A DNA stretch of 17,973 nt from Bacillota bacterium (GTDB lineage Bacteria; Bacillota; Bacilli; Paenibacillales; NBRC-103111): NCBI GenBank assembly GCA_023393235.1, contig JAEWMH010000178.1, forward strand, positions 1-17,973, written 5' to 3'. The notes under the pieces were generated by a model, which saw nothing but the letters and a program-made list of their open reading frames with translations, was not told the origin of the DNA and did no database searches. The stretch's first letter is position 1; every line of letters begins with the position of its first letter. The position numbers and the translations under genes are program-made. Of the stretch, positions 1-6,963 are shown piece after piece.

Positions 1-51
1 GTCCAGCGGACAGCGATACCCAGAGTGCAGCGGGTGCCGCCAGGTTGGTCG

Positions 52-69
52 CCGCGAAAAAATTCGCGG
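52..69. other. Small hairpin at window start
   Basis: A 7-bp perfect inverted repeat, CCGCGAA (52-58) and TTCGCGG (63-69), encloses an AAAA loop. There is no run of T after it on either strand, so it is not a convincing terminator. Frame 1 is open from the window edge to a TAA at 82-84, but 27 codons without a recognisable motif do not support calling a gene tail. Confidence 0.4.
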
Positions 70-75
70 GTTGTG

Positions 76-268
76 AAATTCTAACGGACGCCAGAGCCCT
101 TATTTGCGCCAAAACGGGTGGCCAAAATTTCTAACGGAAATGAGAGCCCTTATTAGCTCCGATTGAGCCAGGTAGAGGCCATTTTGCCCCAGATAACGTC
201 CCTCACCGCCGTTAGAAAAAAATCAGCATCGAAAACGGGCAAATAGCGTCTCTCACCGCCGTTAGCGG
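76..268. repeat. Four-copy CTAACGG intergenic repeat cluster
   Basis: Four related units of about 35-39 bp share CTAACGG, then five variable bases, then AGAG/AGGG, then (T)TAT and usually TTGC with an A- or T-rich end. Copies 1 (76-114) and 2 (124-160) read on the plus strand. Copies 3 (about 184-223) and 4 (about 231-268) read on the minus strand, where their complements appear as CCTCACCGCCGTTAG and CTCTCACCGCCGTTAG. The cluster is therefore arranged as two opposed pairs. Nothing here looks coding. I infer a dispersed non-coding repeat family of the host genome; a regulatory or structural role is not shown. Confidence 0.7.
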
Positions 269-286
269 TGAAACAGCCGGTGGCGG

Positions 287-368
287 ACGGGAGCTGGCGC
301 AGCATCTGATGGGCCAACGGCAGTGTACGGGAGCTGGCGCGACATCTGATGGCCGGGGCGGACGGGAG
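287..368 (+). repeat. Short tandem repeat, 40-bp period
   Basis: ACGGGAGCTGGCGC occurs at 287-300 and again at 327-340, each followed by a near-identical CATCTGATGG stretch. A third partial start, ACGGGAG, lies at 362-368. The rest of 370-520 is unstructured to my eye, with scattered GATGG/AATGG words that may be older decayed copies. No open frame here shows recognisable protein character. Confidence 0.6.
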
Positions 369-522
369 TGGCGGTAGCTAATGGTAGAGGGTAGCACTCA
401 ATGGCAACTTGCTGTACTTGATGGCGAACGGTAGAGGGGTTGGCAGCAACCGTTTCTGCTGGAAAATGATCACCGTTAGCACCCACTCTCTGTTTATGGC
501 CGGCTTATAAACCCTTTGTCTT

Positions 523-582
523 ACACAAAAACCGGTTCCTTAACGGGAGACCGGTTGTTTGTGTTCTCCGGCTTCGTCCGGC
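523..582. other. Hairpin pair in non-coding DNA
   Basis: A long stem pairs ACACAAAAACCGGT (523-536) with ACCGGTTGTTTGTGT (550-564), fourteen pairs with one bulged base and a 13-base loop. It is followed at once by a small CCGG-CTTCG-TCCGG hairpin (568-582). No T-run follows on either strand. It could be a structured RNA, a relic of a repeat, or an old terminator of a gene lying outside the window; the sequence does not decide. Confidence 0.45.
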
Positions 583-628
583 TGTGACTGAGAGACCTGC
601 TCCTCAAGGCAGAAGCCGAGCTTAACGT

Positions 629-653
629 AAAAAAACGCCCTCACCGGGCGTTT
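629..653 (-). terminator. Rho-independent terminator of the methyltransferase gene
   Basis: AAACGCCC (633-640) and GGGCGTTT (646-653) form an 8-bp stem with a 5-base loop. On the minus strand the stem is followed by seven T (complement of 629-635), the classic intrinsic terminator layout. It lies about 70 bases past the stop of the minus-strand methyltransferase gene. Confidence 0.85.
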
Positions 654-725
654 CTGCGTTTTATGAGGCCGTGTGGGGGATGCGTCGTCCCGAACGCGGG
701 CGAAGCGGCCCTGTTCAGGACCAGC

Positions 726-1325
726 TCAAGGCCTCGCCCAAATCAGGCTGCCCATGCCCAGCCAGCAGCGTTCCGTACGCTCCACCTGCAGACCGGCTTC
801 CTGGACCAAGGCGCCGATATCCCGGGTGTGATGGCAGCCCAGCATCCGGTACAAAAGCGGGTCCGCCGCTTTTTGCAGGAGGGCCAGCGGGGGGTTGGTG
901 CTTTTGCCATGCTCCAAGAGGAGAATCCGGCCGCCGGGCCGGCACCAGCGGCGCATCTGCCGGAGCACTGCCAGCGGATGCTGGTAAGCGCATAGGGACA
1001 GGGTGGACACCACTGTGTCGAAGCCCTGCTCCGGCAGCGCCAAGCTCTCAATGTCGCCGCAGACAAACTGCGCCTCCAAGCGGGAGCGGGCCGCCGCCCG
1101 CTTGGCATGCTCCAGCATGGCCGTGCTGAAATCCACCGCCGTCACCTTGACGCCAGAAGGATAATACGGGAAATTGATTCCGGCTCCCACAGCCAGCTCC
1201 AATACCCGGCCTTCGGCTGCTTCCAGGAGCCGGCTCCGCCAGTCCACCATTAAGGCGGCCTCCCGCTTCACCGCATATTTCCGGGCCTGTTTATCGAATA
1301 CTGCCGTCTTCGGCCGTTTGGCCAT
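726..1325 (-). CDS. Class I SAM-dependent methyltransferase
   Basis: This 199-residue cytoplasmic protein has the class I Rossmann methyltransferase layout. Motif I is VLELAVGAG at residues 41-49, followed by VTAVDFS (61-67), whose acidic residue would bind the SAM ribose, then GDIESL (90-95) and FDTVVSTLSLC (102-112). The later RPGGRILLLEHG block is typical of small-molecule and lipid methyltransferases (UbiE/PEMT/METTL7-like). The usual glycine-rich GxGxG is here AVGAG, still compatible with SAM binding. The substrate cannot be named. The ATG at 1325 is preceded by an AAAGGGTGAAGG ribosome site. The gene is divergent from mscL with a short shared upstream region, and it ends before a strong terminator. 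The family is secure and the precise role unknown. Confidence 0.85.
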   Translation of the reverse strand: MAKRPKTAVFDKQARKYAVKREAALMVDWRSRLLEAAEGRVLELAVGAGINFPYYPSGVKVTAVDFSTAMLEHAKRAAARSRLEAQFVCGDIESLALPEQGFDTVVSTLSLCAYQHPLAVLRQMRRWCRPGGRILLLEHGKSTNPPLALLQKAADPLLYRMLGCHHTRDIGALVQEAGLQVERTERCWLGMGSLIWARP

Positions 1326-1372
1326 GGACCTTCACCCTTTCTGTTTGCTGTCCTCCCAAGAGACGGGCAGTA

Positions 1373-1381
1373 TGGTATAAT
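1373..1381 (+). promoter_or_regulatory. Extended -10 promoter of mscL
   Basis: TGGTATAAT is a perfect extended -10 (TGn plus TATAAT at 1376-1381). No good -35 hexamer sits 17 bases upstream, which extended -10 promoters tolerate. Transcription would begin near 1388, leaving a leader of about 29 bases before the ATG at 1417. Confidence 0.7.
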
Positions 1382-1416
1382 AAAACGAATTTATGAGTAC
1401 AGGGGGCTTATTGGAT

Positions 1417-1806
1417 ATGTGGAAAGATTTTAAGGCCTTTGCATTGAAGGGAAATGTGCTGGATCTGGCCATCGCCGTTATTATCGGCGCCGCCTTCGGA
1501 AAAATTGTCACGTCGCTGGTGAATGACATCATCATGCCGCTGTTTGGACTGCTTATCGGAGGCATCAAGCTGGACGGTTTGTCTTATCAGTATGGAGATG
1601 CCGTACTGAAATACGGGGTGTTCCTGCAGTCCGTGGTGGACTTCTTCATTATCGCCGCTTCCCTCTTTTTTGTCATCAAGATGGCGGGCAAGCTGAAGCG
1701 CAAGGAAGAAATCAAGGCTCCTGCGCCGGCCGCTCCCAGCGCGGAAGTGGTGCTTCTGACGGAAATTCGCGACGCTTTGCGGAAGAACGGCAATTCCGAA
1801 GGTTAA
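1417..1806 (+). CDS. mscL: Large-conductance mechanosensitive channel MscL
   Basis: MscL is a homopentameric membrane pore that opens under high membrane tension to release solutes during hypo-osmotic shock. The 129-residue protein begins MWKDFKAFALKGN, the family's N-terminal amphipathic helix. The first membrane helix spans about residues 14-48 (with LDLAIAVIIGAAFGKIV), a periplasm-side loop follows, and the second helix spans about 67-91. The cytoplasmic end has KRKEE, an Ala-Pro linker and a final helix LLTEIRDAL, as in other MscL proteins. I chose the ATG at 1417 over the in-frame ATG at 1393 because AGGGGG (1401-1406) precedes 1417, because family members start with MW-[KN], and because the promoter would put the RNA start only a few bases before 1393. 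Confidence 0.95.
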   Translation: MWKDFKAFALKGNVLDLAIAVIIGAAFGKIVTSLVNDIIMPLFGLLIGGIKLDGLSYQYGDAVLKYGVFLQSVVDFFIIAASLFFVIKMAGKLKRKEEIKAPAPAAPSAEVVLLTEIRDALRKNGNSEG

Positions 1807-1838
1807 TAGCTATGGGAAAGGCAGAGCCCGCCTTTATC

Positions 1839-1892
1839 AAAAAAAGCCTGGTCACCTGAAGCATTCGCTGCTTCCGGCGCCAGGCTTTTTTT
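1839..1892 (+). terminator. Strong terminator downstream of mscL
   Basis: AAAAAAAGCCTGG (1839-1851) pairs with CCAGGCTTTTTTT (1880-1892), and the interior also pairs through GAAGCA/TGCTTC. A run of seven T ends the hairpin on the plus strand and the matching A-run gives T on the minus strand, so it can act for mscL and also for minus-strand transcripts. Confidence 0.9.
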
Positions 1893-1932
1893 ACGAAAAT
1901 GCTGTGTTCTACGCATTTTTCATTCGGGGGCT

Positions 1933-1983
1933 CCCCCAAAAGTACCCGGATTTTGCTTCAACGCAGCTCGTCACTTTTGGGGG
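1933..1983. repeat. 11-bp perfect inverted repeat
   Basis: CCCCCAAAAGT (1933-1943) and ACTTTTGGGGG (1973-1983) are perfect reverse complements separated by 29 bases. The element lies between the mscL terminator and the 3' end of the minus-strand ABM gene, about 20 bases past that gene's stop. It lacks a T-run, and the mscL hairpin already gives a terminator, so it looks like a separate palindromic intergenic element. Confidence 0.6.
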
Positions 1984-2005
1984 ATGGTTTTCTGTGAACA
2001 GAAGC

Positions 2006-2299
2006 TTAGACTTCCCGCTCCACCAGCAGACGCTTCACTTGCGCGGGTTTGGCGAAGTAGCTTCCCGCTTCGGCGAAGAAGCCGGTAAAATGCGGGGTAT
2101 TGTTATGGAATTCAATCGCCTCCATGTCCTTCCATTCCTCCACCACGATGAAGGTTTCGGGCTCATCGGTCTGACGGAACAGATCATAGCTGATATTGCC
2201 TTCTTCCGCCTGGGAGCCGGCTACCAGCGCTTTGGACTTCTCCAGGAACGCCTCCACATATTCGGGTTTCACGTACAAACGGGCATGAATGATAATCAC
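2006..2299 (-). CDS. ABM-domain (YgiN-like) putative monooxygenase
   Basis: The 97-residue protein fits the antibiotic biosynthesis monooxygenase (ABM) fold, small dimeric ferredoxin-like barrels such as YgiN and heme- or quinol-acting relatives. It opens with a beta strand, MIIIHARLYVKPEYVEAF, then a helix, then the characteristic GNISYDLFRQTDEPETFIVVEEWKD strand pair, and ends with the FHNNTPHF-TGFF helix. The start is GTG at 2299: GGAG sits nine bases upstream, while the ATG overlapping that site is out of frame. It lies downstream of and co-directional with the nucleoside hydrolase gene, separated by a structured repeat. The substrate cannot be inferred. ABM-fold proteins of this type often act on reactive small molecules. 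Confidence 0.85.
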   Translation of the reverse strand: MIIIHARLYVKPEYVEAFLEKSKALVAGSQAEEGNISYDLFRQTDEPETFIVVEEWKDMEAIEFHNNTPHFTGFFAEAGSYFAKPAQVKRLLVEREV

Positions 2300-2370
2300 A
2301 GGTCATCTCTCCTTTTTTTCGCTTAACTGCTCTCTTCCCATCCTACTCCCTTTTACCGGACCAAGCTACC

Positions 2371-2502
2371 CTGAAATAACACGGTCCCTGCCGCAGGCCG
2401 GTGGGTGTTAGGGCAGCCTCGAAATCGGTGAAGCCGATTTGAGGGCCTTCTCCGGGATTCCATCACTCTTCGGCGCAGCGGGAACCGCAGCATAAGTGGC
2501 TG
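2371..2502 (-). repeat. Structured intercistronic repeat, copy A
   Basis: Read on the minus strand, this stretch starts three bases after the nucleoside hydrolase stop codon. It aligns end to end with copy B at 5572-5702. Shared blocks are AGCCAC, ATGCTGCG, a 39-base core (2412-2450) identical to copy B at 35 positions, and a distal TAACAC...GTGTTA pair. The core folds as AAATCGG, a five-base loop, and CCGATTT. In copy B the same stem is AAACCGG/CCGGTTT, so one T-A pair replaces a C-G pair without breaking the helix. The element lies between two minus-strand genes. I infer a repeated RNA structure. Confidence 0.8.
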
Positions 2503-2505
2503 TAC

Positions 2506-3459
2506 CTATTGTTCAAACACGGACAAAAACCGGCCCAACGCCCGCTCCTCCCGGACATTGACCGCCACCGAAATTTCGCTGCCTACTTTGGGGATGGGGC
2601 GCAGGTCCGCCACCACCATGCCTGCGCAGAGGCTGCTTTCGCAGTCCACCCGGACGTGCATGGGCCGGTAGTCCAGCAGCTCGGGATGCACAGCGGCAAT
2701 CACCGCCAGCGGGTCATGGAGGGGCGCGCTGTCCATGAAGAAATTGCTGCGCCGGTAGAAGTCGAAATAATACTCCAGACTCTCCTGCATAAAACGGACC
2801 ACCGGCTGAGCTGCCTCCGGAGCCTTCTGCTGCAGCAGCTCCAGATGGCTGCGGGTAATCCGCGTGCGGAGGGTAACATCCAGCCCGATCATCGTGAGGG
2901 GCAAACCTGCGGTGAACACCCGGTCCGCTGCTTCCGGGTCCCCCCACAAATTGGCCTCGGCCACCGGTGACACGTTCCCCGGCGCGAATACTGTTCCGCC
3001 CATCACCACCACCCGCTTCAGCAAAGCGGGCAGCTGAGGCTCCAGCTCCAGCGCCAGGGCAAGATTGGTCAGCCGCCCCATGGTCACCAGCGTCAGCTGG
3101 CCGGGATTCTCCCGGGCCATACGGGAGATCAGCTCCGGCCCCGGCTCCTCCGCCGGCTGCTGTCGGGAGGCTGGCAATTCCACGCCGCCCAGCCCGTTAT
3201 TCCCGTGCACATGCACGGCATATTCCCGCTGAGGGCGGACCAGCGGTTTCCGGGCCCCAAGGGCCACAGGGATTCTGCGCTCGGGCGCCGCCAGCTCCAA
3301 GAGCCGCAGCGTGTTCTCTGCGGATTGCTCCGTCGCGATATTGCCGAAGCAGGTGGTGATGCCCTCCAATTGGATGTGCGGGGACCGAAGTGCGAATAAA
3401 ATGGCTAACGCATCGTCAATGCCCGTATCGGCATCGATGATCATGCGGGTTGGCTGCAT
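2506..3459 (-). CDS. Inosine-uridine preferring nucleoside hydrolase
   Basis: Nucleoside hydrolases cleave the N-glycosidic bond of ribonucleosides to base and ribose for salvage in the cytoplasm. The 317-residue protein begins MQPTRMIIDADTGIDDALA. Its D-x-D-x-x-x-D-D calcium site is the family signature (usually DTDPGIDDA; here the third residue pair is ADTG). Further hallmarks are VVMGGTVFAPGNVSP, then AEANLWGDPEAA with the substrate-binding Asn, and LHDPLAV near the C-terminus with the conserved His-Asp. The start at 3459 is set by AGGAGG eight bases upstream. The frame runs open upstream to 3642, but that extension is unlike the family and crosses the promoter region. Nucleoside specificity cannot be told; I avoid an iunH/rih symbol. 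Confidence 0.92.
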   Translation of the reverse strand: MQPTRMIIDADTGIDDALAILFALRSPHIQLEGITTCFGNIATEQSAENTLRLLELAAPERRIPVALGARKPLVRPQREYAVHVHGNNGLGGVELPASRQQPAEEPGPELISRMARENPGQLTLVTMGRLTNLALALELEPQLPALLKRVVVMGGTVFAPGNVSPVAEANLWGDPEAADRVFTAGLPLTMIGLDVTLRTRITRSHLELLQQKAPEAAQPVVRFMQESLEYYFDFYRRSNFFMDSAPLHDPLAVIAAVHPELLDYRPMHVRVDCESSLCAGMVVADLRPIPKVGSEISVAVNVREERALGRFLSVFEQ

Positions 3460-3512
3460 GCTGGTTTCCTCCTGATTTTTTAACATTCTAATTATTTTCT
3501 GAATATTCTTAT

Positions 3513-3541
3513 TTGTCTGACAATTAAAAATGTTGTAGAAT
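3513..3541 (+). promoter_or_regulatory. Candidate promoter reading toward prkA
   Basis: TTGTCT (3513-3518), a 17-base spacer and TAGAAT (3536-3541) form a plausible sigma-A type promoter. Relatives of prkA are sporulation-controlled by sigma-E, and I looked for a correctly spaced sigma-E pair without finding one. The -35 hexamer is half of the palindrome TTGTC-T-GACAA (3513-3523). Read on the minus strand, the other half gives TTGTCA, a possible -35 for the nucleoside hydrolase gene (18 bases before GAAAAT). Confidence 0.45.
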
Positions 3542-3671
3542 AGGTTATAAATCCTTTCATCCGCCACCCCTGTCCCGTTTCCGGCACCTGCACTGTTTGG
3601 TTTCCGGCAGAGATCTCCGCAAGGGGTCTTTGTGTTCTTCACATTCTACTATCGAGAAGGAGGAACCGTCT

Positions 3672-5570
3672 ATGCCGTTCTTGGACAAGCTGTCCCATTA
3701 CCGGGAAAAGGAACATCAGCTGCATTGGGAAGGTACGTTTACGGATTACCTGGACATGGTCAAGGAACGGCCGGAAATTGCCGGATTGGCCCATGACCGC
3801 ATCTACCGGATGATTGAAGCCGCCGGTGTGGAGGACAAGGGAGACGGCCGCCGGGAGTACAGGTTCTTCAGCTCCCAATTATACGGGCTGGAGGAGGATC
3901 TGCAAACCTTGGTGGAGGAGTACTTCCGCCCTGCCGCCCAGCGCCTGGATGTGCGCAAGCGGCTGTTGCTGCTTATGGGCCCGGTCAGTGGAGGCAAGTC
4001 GACTCTGCTGGCGCTGCTCAAGGAGGGCTTGGAGAAATTCTCCCGGACGGAGGCCGGAGCCGTCTTCGCCATTAAGGGCTGCCCCATGCAGGAGGAGCCC
4101 CTGCACCTGATTCCCCATGAGCTGCGGGAGGAATTTCAGGCCGAATATGGCGTGCGGATCGAGGGCGACTTATGCCCCGTCTGCCGGATGCGCCTGGACC
4201 TGGAGTTTGACGGCCGCGCCGAACGGATGCCAGTATCCCGGGTGCTGTTCTCCGAGGCCAAACGGACCGGCATCGGCACCTTTGCCCCCTCCGACCCCAA
4301 ATCCCAGGACATTGCCGATCTTACCGGTAGTATTGACTTTTCCACCATCTCCCAATACGGCTCCGAATCGGACCCCCGCGCGTACCGCTTCGACGGCGAG
4401 CTGAACAAAGCCAACCGGGGCCTGATGGAATTCCAGGAGATGCTCAAGTGCGACGAAAAATTCCTCTGGAATCTCCTCTCCCTGACCCAGGAGGGCAACT
4501 TCAAGGCAGGGCGCTTCGCCCTGATCTCCGCCGATGAGCTGATTGTCGCCCATACCAATGAAACCGAGTACCGGTCCTTTATCGCCAACAAAAAGAACGA
4601 AGCCCTCCACTCCCGGATGATCGTCATGCGGATTCCTTATAATCTGAAGGCCAGCCAGGAGGAGCGGATTTACGACAAGCTGATCAGGCAGTCCAATATC
4701 CAAGGAGTCCATATTGCCCCCGGAGCCTTGAGGACGGCGGCTGTGTTCAGTGTCCTGTCCCGGTTGAAGGAATCCAAGAAACCCGGTATGGATATGATGA
4801 AAAAGCTGTATCTGTACGACGGCCAGGAGGTGGACGGGACCAAAAGCGGCGATGCCGCCGAGCTGCGGAAGGAATTCTCCGACGAGGGCATGTCCGGGGT
4901 GGACCCCCGGTACGTGATCAACCGCATTTCCAGCGCCTTGATCAAAGGGGACAAGCCCTGCCTCAATTCCCTGGATGTGCTGAAGTCCATGAAGGAGGGG
5001 CTGGACCAGCATGCCTCCATCTCCCGGGAGGAGCGGGAGCGGCTCCTGAACCTGATCACCATGGCCCGGGCGGAGTACGATCATCATGCCAAAACCGAGG
5101 TGCAGCGGGCCTTTGTTTATTCCTTCGAGGATTCGGCCCATACCCTCATGAACAACTATCTGGACAATGTGGAGTCCTACTGCAACGGCTTTAAGCTCAA
5201 GGACCCCATCACCGAGGAGGAGCGGGACCCGGACGAAAAGCTGATGCGCTCCATTGAGGAGCAAATCGGCATTTCGGAAAACCAGAAGAAGGCCTTCCGG
5301 GAGGAAATTCTGATCAAAATCTCTTCCTTGGCCCGGCGTGGCCAGAAATTCGAATATACCTCCCACGAGAAGCTGAAGGAGGCCATTGAGCGGAAGCTGT
5401 TCGAGGATCTGAAGGATGTGGTGAAGATTACGACCTCAGTGAAAAATCCCGATGCGGGCCAGCTGAAGCGGATCAATGAGGTTTCCGCCCGGCTGATGGA
5501 CCAGCACGGGTACTGCCCGTCCTGCGCCAACGAGCTCTTGAAGTATGTGGGCAGCCTGCTGAACCGGTAA
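3672..5570 (+). CDS. prkA: PrkA family AAA+ protein
   Basis: PrkA is a cytoplasmic AAA+ ATPase historically called a serine protein kinase. In Bacillus it is expressed in sporulation and affects sigma-K-dependent genes; protease activity has also been reported for the family. The 632-residue product matches the family length. Walker A is GPVSGGKST at 103-111. The TGIGTFSPSDPKSQD-like block appears as TGIGTFAPSDPKSQD, followed by the conserved DLTGSIDFSTI and FDGELNKANRGLMEFQEM blocks. The C-terminus KYVGSLLNR is typical. Start ATG 3672 has AAGGAGG eight bases upstream; an in-frame TTG at 3597 has no ribosome site. Two CxxC pairs are present (C168/C171 and C615/C618), which could bind metal. 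The gene heads the prkA-yhbH-spoVR cluster, with a structured repeat before yhbH. Confidence 0.96.
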   Translation: MPFLDKLSHYREKEHQLHWEGTFTDYLDMVKERPEIAGLAHDRIYRMIEAAGVEDKGDGRREYRFFSSQLYGLEEDLQTLVEEYFRPAAQRLDVRKRLLLLMGPVSGGKSTLLALLKEGLEKFSRTEAGAVFAIKGCPMQEEPLHLIPHELREEFQAEYGVRIEGDLCPVCRMRLDLEFDGRAERMPVSRVLFSEAKRTGIGTFAPSDPKSQDIADLTGSIDFSTISQYGSESDPRAYRFDGELNKANRGLMEFQEMLKCDEKFLWNLLSLTQEGNFKAGRFALISADELIVAHTNETEYRSFIANKKNEALHSRMIVMRIPYNLKASQEERIYDKLIRQSNIQGVHIAPGALRTAAVFSVLSRLKESKKPGMDMMKKLYLYDGQEVDGTKSGDAAELRKEFSDEGMSGVDPRYVINRISSALIKGDKPCLNSLDVLKSMKEGLDQHASISREERERLLNLITMARAEYDHHAKTEVQRAFVYSFEDSAHTLMNNYLDNVESYCNGFKLKDPITEEERDPDEKLMRSIEEQIGISENQKKAFREEILIKISSLARRGQKFEYTSHEKLKEAIERKLFEDLKDVVKITTSVKNPDAGQLKRINEVSARLMDQHGYCPSCANELLKYVGSLLNR

Positions 5571-5571
5571 A

Positions 5572-5702
5572 TAGCCACCCCATGCTGCGCCACCCTACGC
5601 ACCCATAACCGATGAATGATCGAAGAAGGCCCTCAAACCGGCTTCGCCGGTTTCGAGGCTTCCATAACACATCCAGCCTGGGGCTCGCACCATGTTATTC
5701 AG
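5572..5702 (+). repeat. Structured intercistronic repeat, copy B
   Basis: This copy begins one base after the prkA stop and ends just before the yhbH ribosome site. Its main hairpin is AAACCGG (5635-5641), CTTCG loop, CCGGTTT (5647-5653), inside flanks GAAGGCCCTC and CGAGGCTTCC that extend the stem imperfectly. A second long-range pair is ATAACA (5664-5669) with TGTTAT (5694-5699). The core starts 54 bases after the stop codon, against 55 in copy A. It lies between two genes expected to be co-transcribed, so the element would be inside the operon mRNA. Confidence 0.8.
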
Positions 5703-5721
5703 TTAAGGAGGGATCAGGGTC

Positions 5722-6963
5722 ATGCAAAAGCCGCTATTCGTGCTGTCCCGGGATGATTGGTCGCTCCACCGGAAGGGGGAACGGGACCAGGAACGGCACA
5801 CCCGCAAGGTAAAGGAGGCCATCCGCAACAATTTGAAGGAACTGGTTAGTGAGGAAGCGATTATTACCTCCCAGGGGGAGCGGATGGTGAAGGTGCCCAT
5901 CCGGGAGATGGATGAACCCCGGTTCCGCTACGATTACGGCAGCCAGCAGCATGTGGGCCAGGGCAGCGGGGGCAGCAAGCCCGGGGATGTCTTGGGCCGG
6001 GCCTCCCGGAATGGCCGGCAGCCGGGGCAAGGCCAGGAGGGGGAGCCGGGAGACCAGCCCGGCGTGGATTATTACGAGGCCGAGGTGACGGTGGACGAGC
6101 TGGCGGAGCTGATCTTTGAGGATCTGCAGCTGCCCCGCCTGCAGCGGAAGCAGGAGGCGGATATGTCCATCGACGATATCCGGTTCAATGATATCCGCCG
6201 CAAGGGTATGATGGGCAACATCGACAAACGCCGGACGCTCCTGGAGTCCCTGAAGCGCCGGAGCCTGTCCGGCAGCGGAGACGGCGGCTACAGCGAGGGA
6301 ACATCGACAACCTGGAGCGACGGTGGAAGCGGATTGACAGATTGGGAGGCGGGAGCTGCTTCTGGCGGCGGGGCCGGTCTGATCAAGAACGAGGACATGC
6401 GTTTCAAAACCTGGGAGGAGATCAAGAAGCCCCAGAGCAATGCGGTGGTGCTGGCTATGATGGACACCTCCGGATCCATGGGCAGCTTCGAGAAATATAT
6501 CGCCCGCAGCTTCTATTTCTGGATGGCGCGCTTCCTGCGCACCCGCTACGAGCGGGTGGAGGTCTGTTTTCTCGCCCATGATACCGAAGCCAAGCAGGTG
6601 CCGGAGGAGGCTTTTTTCACCAAGGGAGAAAGCGGCGGTACCCGCTGCTCCTCCGTTTATTCTCTGGCTTTGGAGCTGCTGGAGCGGGAATATCCCGGCT
6701 CCGCCTATAACGCTTATGCCTTTCATTTTACCGACGGGGACAATATGGATTCGGACAATGCCCTCTCGGCAGAGCTGGTGAAGCAGCTCCTGCTCCGCAC
6801 CAATCTGATGGGCTACGGGGAAATCCGCCGGTACATGCGGGCCAGCCGGCTGTGGGACAGCCTCTCCGCTATCCGGCATGAGGCGTTTACCACCTCGGTC
6901 CTGCAAGAGAAGGGGGATGTGTACCGGACGCTGAAGAAGTTTTTTGGGGAGGGAGTATCATGA
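5722..6963 (+). CDS. yhbH: YhbH/DUF444 VWA-domain sporulation protein
   Basis: This 413-residue protein belongs to the DUF444 family that accompanies prkA and spoVR in many bacteria; in Bacillus subtilis yhbH is a sigma-E-dependent sporulation gene. The N-terminal half is charged and helix-rich with a Gly/Gln-rich segment (about 80-115), followed by the conserved VDELAELIFEDLQLP block. A von Willebrand A fold follows, with MIDAS motif DTSGSMG at 248-254, a GGTRCSS threonine loop and the FTDGDNMDSDN acidic loop. A Gly/Ser-rich stretch at about 181-220 is longer than in the B. subtilis protein as I recall it. ATG 5722 is preceded by AAGGAGGG. The stop overlaps the spoVR start (ATGA), which suggests coupled translation. 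Its biochemical role is unknown. Confidence 0.95.
   Translation: MQKPLFVLSRDDWSLHRKGERDQERHTRKVKEAIRNNLKELVSEEAIITSQGERMVKVPIREMDEPRFRYDYGSQQHVGQGSGGSKPGDVLGRASRNGRQPGQGQEGEPGDQPGVDYYEAEVTVDELAELIFEDLQLPRLQRKQEADMSIDDIRFNDIRRKGMMGNIDKRRTLLESLKRRSLSGSGDGGYSEGTSTTWSDGGSGLTDWEAGAASGGGAGLIKNEDMRFKTWEEIKKPQSNAVVLAMMDTSGSMGSFEKYIARSFYFWMARFLRTRYERVEVCFLAHDTEAKQVPEEAFFTKGESGGTRCSSVYSLALELLEREYPGSAYNAYAFHFTDGDNMDSDNALSAELVKQLLLRTNLMGYGEIRRYMRASRLWDSLSAIRHEAFTTSVLQEKGDVYRTLKKFFGEGVS

Noticed and set aside
287..354. CRISPR-like repeat spacing
   Set aside because: Only two good repeat copies with near-identical intervening sequence and no cas genes; it is a plain short tandem repeat.
663..1129. Plus-strand frames over the methyltransferase gene
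   Set aside because: Pro/Ala-rich shadow translations of a recognisable minus-strand methyltransferase.
3460..3642. N-terminal extension of the nucleoside hydrolase to 3642
   Set aside because: The extension is unlike the family, runs through promoter-like AT-rich DNA and is bypassed by an AGGAGG-served ATG at 3459.
4170..5366. 398-codon open frame on the minus strand inside prkA
   Set aside because: It is the antisense shadow of a well-conserved GC-rich gene and has no recognisable domains or ribosome site.
5734..6906. 390-codon minus-strand frame inside yhbH
   Set aside because: Antisense shadow of yhbH, with Leu/His/Gly-rich composition typical of reversed GC-rich codons.
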